Positions 57,125 to 64,000 of a stretch of 64,000 nt of DNA are shown piece by piece. The stretch is from Prorocentrum cordatum (lineage: Eukaryota; Sar; Dinophyceae; Prorocentrales; Prorocentraceae), in assembly GCA_963575745.1 (NCBI GenBank), contig CAUYUJ010012558.1, positions 215,001-279,000 on the forward strand, given 5' to 3'. Below the pieces are notes generated by a model. It had not been told where the DNA came from. It saw nothing but the letters and a program-made list of their open reading frames with translations, and ran no database searches. The number at the start of each line of letters is the position of its first letter. The first letter of the stretch is position 1. The position numbers were made by a program, and so were the translations under genes.

Positions 57125-59890
57125 AGCTCAAGTTCAACCTCAGGCGCATCGCTCTCGTGATTATCATGTATTCGGGGCCGCGTGTGCTACAAGTGGGAAT
57201 TTACGTTTCGGACGCTCCCTTCCGGGTCTCGCAGGGGATCATCGCCGGTTGCGCCTTTGCCACTTCACTGCTTCGGATGCTTTTGCTGCCGATCATGGAC
57301 CAGGTGATTACGGTATGCCGTCCAGTCGCAGGGTACCTTGTCGTGGACGATTGCACTCTGTCATGCACGGGTCGCATCAGGTCGGTGGCAGATACTCTCT
57401 CTTGCGCTACTAACATGCTCTGCGACTCACTCGAGGAGATCGGGCTGAAAGTTTCACGCAAGAAATGTCAGCTCACCTCCTCCCACACCCAGCTTTCAAA
57501 AATCTTGGTCCAAAGGTTGGGATCCTGGCAGTTTTCGGCCCAGTCTGGGGTTCGGAATCTCGGGGTGGACTTCAGTTGTTCGAGGCCCAGGAGGGTTCAA
57601 CAGCGTTCAAGGATTGCTGGAGTTCGTCGGGTTCGTCGATATCGACTCCTGAGTTCCTCGCGCAAGGGGCTCAGCAAGGTTTTCAAGTGTGGCGGCAATC
57701 CCGCAGCCCTGTATGGAGTCAGGGTCACGGGCATTTCGACCACGATGCTGCAGAGTTTCCGTGCCGCTGCCGCCGCTGCTGTTTTTGGGCCTGCGGCAGG
57801 CCGTTCGCGCACCCTGCAGTTTATGCTCAGCGCCTCGACTCAGACTGACCCCGTCTTCCCTGCCAATGCCTTGCCGTTGTGCTTCTGGGGGCGTGCGGTC
57901 GTCGAGCGTTGGATCGCTCCGGAGTTCCTCGCCAGTTTGTTTGCCAAGGTCAGGGAGTCGTTCTCTGGCAGGGTCTTGGGACCGTGCTCGGCCGTGTTGG
58001 CCACGTTGTCTCGCCTAGGATGGACCGCTGAGAGGTGGGATGCGTGGAGCACTGCTGGGGGTGTGGAGATTGATCTTCAGAAGGTCTACCCGGGCACGCT
58101 GCGGAAGCTTGTGGATTTAGGTGCTGAAGCGTCTCTCCTGGAGTGCCTCCCAGGGACGCCAGGGCTCGAGCATCTCGCTGGGGGCCCCCTCCTGGCCCCC
58201 ATTCGGGACGCCCAGGCCCAGCTCAGGAAAGAGGGTTTTAAGAGTGGAGCTCAGCTTTTGGCCACGCATGTGGCTGGCGGCTGTTGGACCCAGTTTCGCT
58301 TCTTTCATGCGAGGTCCGTTCAGTCCCCCGTTTGCAGAGTGTGTCAGCAGGAGGCGGGAGACACGCCCCACAGATTGTTTCGCTGCGATTTTTCTGCGTG
58401 TGTCAGACAGACGCTCGATTTGGATCAGGTGACGCAGGCCGGAGCGGAGTGCGACGTGGATGATCCTCTCCTCTTCCGATGCCTGGCCGACGCAGAAATT
58501 CGACACCTTCCTCCTCTGGATCAGTCTGGCCGTACTCACCGCGATGGGGCTCTCACAGGTGGGGCCTTGTCGGGGATCGTCGGTATTGATGGGTCCGTTT
58601 TGTTTCCTGACTTTAACTTTGGGAGCCGTGGAGGGTGGGCCTGCGCCTCGGTCGACCGTCACGGCCAGTCCCAGGGAGCTATCTATGGGGCCCTCCCCCT
58701 TCCTCTTCAGGAGATTGGCCTCGCCGAGCTCTGGGCGTTCTATCAGTGTCTCTGTCATTGTCAGGCTCCTCTCACGGTGGTCACCGATTGCCGTGCTATC
58801 TTGGATGGCCTGGCGCTTGGGAGGGCCGGCTGCTGCGCGCCCACTCGTTTGTACTCAGAAGTCTGGGAAGCGATTTGGTTTAAACTTGATGATGTAGGGC
58901 TTGATCTCGTGGATGTTGTGTGGACCCCTGCCCACAAGTCGTGGGCGGAAGCTCAGGCTAGGGGAGTCCCGTGGCTTCATTATAGGTCCAATCATCTTGC
59001 TGATCAATTCGCTAAGCAAGGAGCCGCCCTCCACCCCCAGGACGCCGAGTTAGAGCATCGGCGGGGTCTTGCTTGGTGGGCGGCCCGACACGTGGCCTAC
59101 TATACGGGCCGTGTCCTCCACCATCTGCAACTCTCAGGGTTTCCTGATGTTGAGAGGCCCCGCATCCGACGGGTGCTGGACCCTTGCGATTTAGTTTCTG
59201 ATCCGAGGGGTCACCATGTCAAGCTGCTTCGGAATGGGCGTTGGTGCTGTCTGCAGTGCGGCCGTGAGACGGCCTCCCGAGCTAGGCTCATCAGCAGGCG
59301 TTGCACTGGCGTCCCGGACACCCTCTCTCGCGCCCATCCGTCTCATAAGCTCTGGTGGGCGGGTGGGTTTCGGGGAGGAATGGCCTGGTGCTCCCGATGT
59401 GGAGCTCACGGGGCTAAGCAGGTCCTGAAGATCGGGGAGCCATGCCAGCCGCCCACGGCGTGGGGTCTTCGTTCCATCAGGGCCCTCAAGGAGGGCAAGG
59501 ACCCTTCTTCTCGCCGCTTTCTCGGCCGCTCGTCGCCCGTCTCGGTGCCTCTTGCCTTTCGGGGGGTGGGCTGGGCGGAGGGGTTGCTGGAGGTGGCGGC
59601 GGAGACGCTCGTTCCCGCCGAGTTCTGGGGAGAGATGGCGACCTAGAGGTCCTCCCTCTCCGGTACTCGCGGTCTGTAGTTTTCGTTCTCTTGCCTGGCT
59701 CCGCCGTCCGCGAGGGGTGGGCGCGTGAGCTGGGCCCCGCTCCCCTGGTGATGGGATACCCCATCGCGCCGGGGTGAGCCGTGGCGAGGACCTCTGGATC
59801 ATGGCGGGGTTCCCTCTGGGGGCCCCGTCCCGAGGAGGCAACGAGGCAACGAGGAAGAGGACAAAGGAGGAGGAGGAGGATCGATCGATC
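57125..59890 (+). mobile_element. 5-prime-truncated LINE (non-LTR retrotransposon) 1
   Basis: The element begins abruptly in the middle of a reverse transcriptase domain near 57125 and has one long ORF to 59646. An untranslated tail follows and ends in GGA repeats and gatcgatcgatc (about 59863-59892). Endonuclease and the N-terminal half of RT are missing. Truncation of that end is the usual outcome of target-primed reverse transcription. The RT-plus-RNase H arrangement with a downstream Cys-rich tail fits LINE lineages that carry their own RNase H. Confidence is lower for the exact ends than for the identity. Confidence 0.85.
57157..59646 (+). CDS. LINE ORF2 fragment: RT C-terminal part, zf-RVT-like knuckle, RNase H, 829 codons
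   Basis: Residues 20-70 carry the back half of the RT palm: FRVSQGIIAGCAFATSLL, then GYLVVDDCTL (VVDD at 62-65, in the place of the usual YADD with both aspartates kept). Residues 393-410 read CRVCQQEAGDTPHRLFRC, the zinc-knuckle pattern common between RT and RNase H in such LINEs. Residues 476-616 are an RNase H domain with a full set of acidic residues: GIDGS (D478), AELWA (E524), TDCRAILD (D544) and NHLADQFAKQGA (D616). The C-terminal 130 residues hold two further CxxC pairs (697-701, 745-748). The frame is open and codon-like throughout, hence recent or still constrained. The first ATG is not a true start, because coding similarity extends upstream to about 57125. Confidence 0.88.
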   Translation: MIIMYSGPRVLQVGIYVSDAPFRVSQGIIAGCAFATSLLRMLLLPIMDQVITVCRPVAGYLVVDDCTLSCTGRIRSVADTLSCATNMLCDSLEEIGLKVSRKKCQLTSSHTQLSKILVQRLGSWQFSAQSGVRNLGVDFSCSRPRRVQQRSRIAGVRRVRRYRLLSSSRKGLSKVFKCGGNPAALYGVRVTGISTTMLQSFRAAAAAAVFGPAAGRSRTLQFMLSASTQTDPVFPANALPLCFWGRAVVERWIAPEFLASLFAKVRESFSGRVLGPCSAVLATLSRLGWTAERWDAWSTAGGVEIDLQKVYPGTLRKLVDLGAEASLLECLPGTPGLEHLAGGPLLAPIRDAQAQLRKEGFKSGAQLLATHVAGGCWTQFRFFHARSVQSPVCRVCQQEAGDTPHRLFRCDFSACVRQTLDLDQVTQAGAECDVDDPLLFRCLADAEIRHLPPLDQSGRTHRDGALTGGALSGIVGIDGSVLFPDFNFGSRGGWACASVDRHGQSQGAIYGALPLPLQEIGLAELWAFYQCLCHCQAPLTVVTDCRAILDGLALGRAGCCAPTRLYSEVWEAIWFKLDDVGLDLVDVVWTPAHKSWAEAQARGVPWLHYRSNHLADQFAKQGAALHPQDAELEHRRGLAWWAARHVAYYTGRVLHHLQLSGFPDVERPRIRRVLDPCDLVSDPRGHHVKLLRNGRWCCLQCGRETASRARLISRRCTGVPDTLSRAHPSHKLWWAGGFRGGMAWCSRCGAHGAKQVLKIGEPCQPPTAWGLRSIRALKEGKDPSSRRFLGRSSPVSVPLAFRGVGWAEGLLEVAAETLVPAEFWGEMAT

Positions 59891-60159
59891 GAGCTCTCGG
59901 GCCAGTTCGGTGCTACGCTCCCTCGGGCTTGCGTGGCATTACAAAATCTGGTGGCCTAGCTGAGAGCACTTTGCCGAAAGGGGGTCGCTGGCGTCAGCTC
60001 AGACGCTCGGGCCCTACCTGCACCGACCTGCCCCACGCAGGGGTCCGAGGGCAGGGTAGCACCCGCATTTACGAATGCCCTCTCGCTTGCTCCTCTACTG
60101 CCCTGCCCTGGCCTCCTCTGCCCCTACCCTTTCGCTTCGGTTCGGGGTGGGGGTGGGGG

Positions 60160-61885
60160 AGGTCGGTGCACAACAAAATACTCTGGGAAGCTCTGGCCTC
60201 GGAGTCGTGCAGACTTCCTGGCAAGGTGGCGGCGACGGCGAGGTACCTGGGCCCACAGGTCACAGCGACACAACAATATTACCCAGAACTGCAGAAACGC
60301 ATCCAGGCCATGAAGAAGAGCTACTACGAGTGTGGCAAGTTCTGGACCAAGCGCGAGATCCCGTACAGGTGGAAGCGCGCCGTCCTCATATGCAGGGTCA
60401 TCAACACGGGACTCTCATGCATCGAGTGCTACCTGCCGACGCCCAACGAGTACCAGATACTTCAAAGTGCAATGGGAGCACTGCTGAGGAGGGCGATGGC
60501 AGGCAGGGCGAGCACGCACCACGAGGACGGCACAGTGCGCAGCTTGACTACGCTGGAGGTTTTTCGCTACTGGCAGATCCTGCCACCAGCGGAGGAAGCC
60601 TTGGTCCGAAGGCTCGGCTGGACAAAAAACATCTTGAGATTCCCGAACAATCATCGCCAACTCATCGTCGCCCTGTTCGGACGCCTCGAATTCGAGACGA
60701 ATGCCGACGAGACCACGAACGGGCTGACGACGCATACGAACCCCTGGGCCCGTCGTATCGAGGAGGACGTGGCGAAAGTCTGCCAAGTATCGGAGAACTT
60801 CAGAACCATCTTCGGGGAGGAGGATGTCAAGATAGGTAAGATGTTCACGCTCGAGGTCAGAGAACAACTACACCTATTAGACGTACGAGAAGTCAGAGCA
60901 GCTAAACTGACAGTAGCAGTACCCCCACCAGGACAGGCCCCAAACGATGAGCTCCGAGAAGATCTGGCCCTCCAGGACCTCCAACCGTGGAAATGCTCTC
61001 TCAGGGATAGTCTAGGGGAGTGCGGATTCCTGTTCGCCATCAAGAAGGCGTTGCACAGTCATATCATTCGAAAACATCACGTACACAATTTAGCCGCCCT
61101 GCTGACGACTAACAACGAGTGCATCAATTGCTACCAGTGTTTCACTAGCCCAGGGACCGCTTGGAAACATCTGGCGAGGAGTATGATTACAGGAAGCTGC
61201 AATTCAGATAGAACACGAAATCAATGCCAGCCGACAAAACCGAGCACGAAATGCCCTCTCTGCAGCCATCTCTTCTTAGACAAGGGCACGTTCTACTCCC
61301 ACCTATGTACTCATTTACCTAGACAGCTACTCCGACCGCGAGCACGGAATGGCGCTCGCCGACCAGCGCCCAGCAGGGGCGCCCGCGGCGACGGCAGGAG
61401 GGCCACCGAGCCCCGACCGCAGCCGACAGCCGAGACGCCTCGTAAGAGGAGCAGCTCAATAAGGAGGACCAGGAGGAACATCGGAGGCGCCCAACCAGCA
61501 GGCAGTCCACATCACCGCGCGCCCCACCCAGACGCTGGCGCGCGAGCAGGCCGAGCTGGGCAACCACCACATCGGCGATCGGACAGAGGTGGTGAACTAC
61601 ATGGACCGCACCCTGGAGCCAGACGCGGAGCACGACCACTGGGACCACTGGGAGAATTACTACCAGGACACCATCTCGAATGGCAACGCGGAGACGGTGA
61701 ACGACAGCATCCCGATCACCAGGGTGCGCAAGGGCAAGGAGGGCGGAGTGAACGAGAAGTGCAGCAGGATCCAGTCCCAGGTGAAGCTGACGAACCTGCA
61801 ACTGGAGCCCTCCCTCGTGCGGGTACTACGCAAAGAAGTAACGGTACGCAACATCGGATCGGAGGAGGAGGAGGAGGAAGCGTGA
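60160..61885 (+). pseudogene. LINE 2 fragment: RT connection region plus C2H2 zinc fingers
   Basis: Inside the frame 59929-61938, similarity to LINE RT C-terminal regions begins near 60230 with TARYLGPQVTATQQYYPEL, then QKRIQAMKKSYYECGKFW, RWKRAVLICRVINTGLSC and TTLEVFRYWQILPP. Zinc-finger-like segments follow: ECINCYQCFTSPGTAWKHL and CPLCSHLFLDKGTFYSHLCTH (C-X2-C-X12-H-X3-H, residues 442-462). After about 61330 the sense moves to another frame (61589-61885, with DRTLEPDAEHDHWDHWE), passing one stop, so the fragment is frameshifted. It ends in GGA repeats (about 61860), as LINE 1 does. It lacks RNase H and differs from LINE 1, so it is another lineage. The catalytic RT half and endonuclease are absent. 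Sequence 59929-60160 of the frame is probably not LINE. Confidence 0.75.
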
Positions 61886-62440
61886 ATCGTAAGCCCGCGA
61901 GGGGCAGGACATCGTACTACAGTGCAGCGGCAAACTGAACAAAAGAATTAAGGACTCGCGCTGAGCATCGGCAGCGCTCGCCCACGGGGCGGATTCACAA
62001 AATCACTGATGCCATGAATTGCTTCGCCAAGAAGCACTCGAATCTATTTACCTCGATCTTTGACCACCCTCACTTCTTTACGGGGATCGAGTGATACCAA
62101 GCTACCCCTGGAGTGGCCCGCAATTGCCAGGCTGATCCACCAGGACGCGTGTGGCATGACTTGGCTTTGCGGGGTGCGTTCTGACCAGAATTTCGGGGAG
62201 AATCCAGCCGTGGCGACGAAAGAACTCCAGGACGAGCAACGGGCTGAGTAATCACTTTCTCCCCTCCTGAGGACAGGCCGCCCAAAATTCGAACATCAGA
62301 AACCAGCCCGCTCCCGCTTGCATGGGCCAGAGGGCCAGCTCCGCGCCGCTGAGGCACAGGGGCGCCGCCCAGGCGGCCAGCCGCGCCGCACCGCTCCCGG
62401 CCGCGGGCTCCTCCCGGCACGCCCGGCATGGGCACGAAAC
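61886..62440. other. No gene recognised; repeat D copy at 62171-62240
   Basis: After the LINE 2 tail there is ordinary sequence, then dispersed repeat D reading gttctgaccagaatttcggg and atccagccgtggcgacgaa. This is the clearest copy of that repeat in the window. Confidence 0.6.
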
Positions 62441-62458
62441 AAAAATGAACACGATGCC

Positions 62459-62491
<33 letters not shown>

Positions 62492-62875
62492 TGTCGGCGT
62501 CGGCGTCGTCGTCGTCGTCTTCGTCCCCGTTCAGGGCCGGTGGCACCGACCGTCATGCTGCCCAACAGCAGATGTTGCCCAGAAGCGACAACGACTGCTG
62601 TTGGACAGGCTACTTCCTGCCTCAGGTGGGTAACCACCGTGGCGACACTGACAGCGAGCCCCGATCAAAATGGACAACATCTGCTGTCGGTCTTCGTCAA
62701 CGGTCTTCCCGCACCCATTCCCAGACATTCGATGTCCTCATTGTTTCCATACGCGGTCCCCAGAAGTCCCGACCCTCTCCCCAAGGCCGGCTGCTCATCC
62801 TGAATCGTTTTCTGACAGTTCCGGGGCCCGGCGGGGGCCCCCAAGGCTGACAATGACAGAAACCTTCCGTCACTG
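62441..62875 (+). repeat. Dispersed repeats F (copy 2) and J (copy) with GTC microsatellite
   Basis: Repeat F matches 14365-14565 but carries about 60 bases of GTC/GCC repeats (62458-62525) near its left end. It runs directly into repeat J (about 62735-62870; cagacattcgatgtcctcat, cagttccggggcccggcggg). A J-like partner at 7570-7720 has cagacatacgatgtcccgat. Confidence 0.7.
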
Positions 62876-62934
62876 TTTTTCTACGACGCGGGAGTGGCTA
62901 TCAGGAGAAAATAATAAAAGCGTCAAGTTTCGGA

Positions 62935-63065
62935 GGTCTGCGCGGATCTCCTGGAACGGCGATGGAACCCTCCTCCCTGGCGCGCGGGACGTGCCAGGGG
63001 CGGCGCCGGAGGCGCCGCCTGGGGGGCGCACTGCGCGGACCCAAGGAATCCGCGCGGAGCCTATA
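62935..63065. mobile_element. Short inverted-repeat element, family T3, copy 2
   Basis: The left end ggtctgcgcggatctcctgg is close to the reverse complement of the right end (ccaaggaatccgcgcggagc). The interior aggggcggcgccggaggcg matches copy 1 at 52186-52320. Non-coding, about 130 bases. Confidence 0.6.
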
Positions 63066-63800
63066 AAGTTTGTCTTTATGCATTTGCTGTTTCTTCTTCG
63101 ATGTCTGGGTTCCCAGGCGGGGGGGGACAGGGCCAGGAGATGTATTGAAAAGAAGGGGGGGCAAGAGATCTGGGAGACATGATGGCCCCCGCCAGGGTAT
63201 CGCCCAATTACGGTGAGGGCATTGGTTAAAGAACCCTTGAAGAATATATCCAGGGTCTGAAATACAGCGGGACGCCAATTGCGGCATGGCCATGGATGGA
63301 TATCACCGCAACCCTTATGCACGAAATCCTGCAGAGTCTGAAGACTCTGGGGAACAATCCTCAACCAACGCCCCTTTAGCGTCATCACTCCCATTTATTT
63401 TCCGGGGCTCTCGGGCCACGGGAATTCCTGGCGAGCGATCTTTGCAATTGCCTGTAGGCCGTTTGACCACCTCTGGCCTCACCTAACAATCGGACCACAT
63501 GAGACTACATGGTGACAAGGATGATGTACCTACCCACCGACACTGGCCCTGCACCTTGTACTATAGAAAAGGTGTGTCGGAACCCTTCTGTGACAACAAA
63601 AGCGCACCTCAGGACTGTAGCCCAGGCCCTGCCCGCGACTCTCTTGCTGCACGCGTCCAGCACGAAATTGTCTATGCTGCGAACGTCCCCTCTGTTGCCA
63701 TCTCCCCCTCCGTGGCCGCCCCCGCATGTCGATAATCCCGATCCTCGGCCGCGCCCGCCGGGAAGCCCCGCCACTCCTGCATCGACGGGTCTGGGGGCGC
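63066..63800. other. No gene recognised
   Basis: Mixed sequence with small overlapping frames on both strands. I see nothing that supports a gene or RNA. Confidence 0.4.
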
Positions 63801-63807
63801 CGCCCTC

Positions 63808-63982
63808 CTCGGACGCACGCAGGGGTGACCCTAGGCAAGAGTGACCGATGGTGCGCGGTTTCGGGGGGGTGCGGGGGAGGGCAACTCGACGCAATCCAAG
63901 CGCGACCGCCAGTGCTGGCGGGACCCCTGTGGGCCCGTGCCTAGGGTCACTCTGGCGAAGGGTCAGTCTTACGCGTGGCCGA
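63808..63982. mobile_element. Short terminal-inverted-repeat element, family T2, copy 2
   Basis: The left arm contains ggggtgaccctaggcaagag and tgaccgatggtgcgc. The right arm contains cctagggtcactctggcgaa and ggtcagtcttacgcgtgg, roughly its reverse complement. About 175 bases, diverged from copy 1 at 32353-32539, but with the same arm phrases in the same order. It ends 18 bases from the window edge. Confidence 0.65.
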
Positions 63983-64000
63983 CCTCTGCGAAGCCCCTGC

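Overview
The window looks like repeat-saturated nuclear DNA of a GC-rich dinoflagellate. A Prorocentrum-like species is my best guess; this is an inference, not a database match. Three things point there. There are no compact bacterial-style genes or operons. Very long GC-rich stretches consist of minisatellites and trinucleotide microsatellites. The only sequence recognisable by protein family is retroelement sequence: two Ty1/copia LTR retrotransposons and two LINE fragments, whose domain wording resembles that described for dinoflagellate elements. A 100-base N block marks a scaffold gap, so this is a draft eukaryotic assembly. No rRNA, CRISPR, bacterial operon, convincing tRNA or dinoflagellate spliced-leader sequence was seen.

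Layout. 1-9.2 kb is tandem-repeat territory: a ~90-bp minisatellite at the left edge, a ~105-bp GC-rich minisatellite split by an ATC microsatellite, the gap, a composite GGGGA/TGG/50-bp repeat, and a 22-copy array with an exact 90-bp period. Because 90 is divisible by 3, that array is open in several frames on both strands and imitates genes. 9.2-15.9 kb is low-complexity and minisatellite DNA, including a ~103-bp family, with one weak ORF. 15.9-23.25 kb is a complete but dead minus-strand Ty1/copia element bounded by ~130-bp direct repeats, with a primer-binding-like site, and interrupted by a composite satellite insertion. 23.5-33.7 kb is microsatellite, purine-rich and AAC-rich DNA plus one short inverted-repeat element. 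33.7-36.0 kb (minus strand) is a frameshifted coding-like region of unknown function. 36.1-42.1 kb (minus strand) is a second decayed copia element with gag, integrase, RT and RNase H remnants. 42.3-46.7 kb repeats in order a repeat pair also found near 12.6-14.2 kb, then the second copy of the composite 50-bp repeat. 47-56.6 kb is mostly microsatellite and dispersed-repeat DNA with a broken coding-like region (53.8-55.7 kb, minus) and several short inverted-repeat elements. 57.1-61.9 kb holds two LINE fragments in tandem on the plus strand: a RT(C-terminal)-zinc-knuckle-RNase H protein of 829 codons, and an RT-connection plus zinc-finger fragment of a different lineage. 62-64 kb is dispersed repeats ending with another inverted-repeat element.

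How it works together. There is no pathway here. Mobile elements and their satellite companions make up the window. The most interesting signals are three families of short elements with terminal inverted repeats, each present twice; an anchor-plus-90-bp-array composite that appears three times, once inside a copia element; and a recurring short tag fused to GGA microsatellites. Two minus-strand regions look like decayed or multi-exon coding DNA that I cannot assign to any family.
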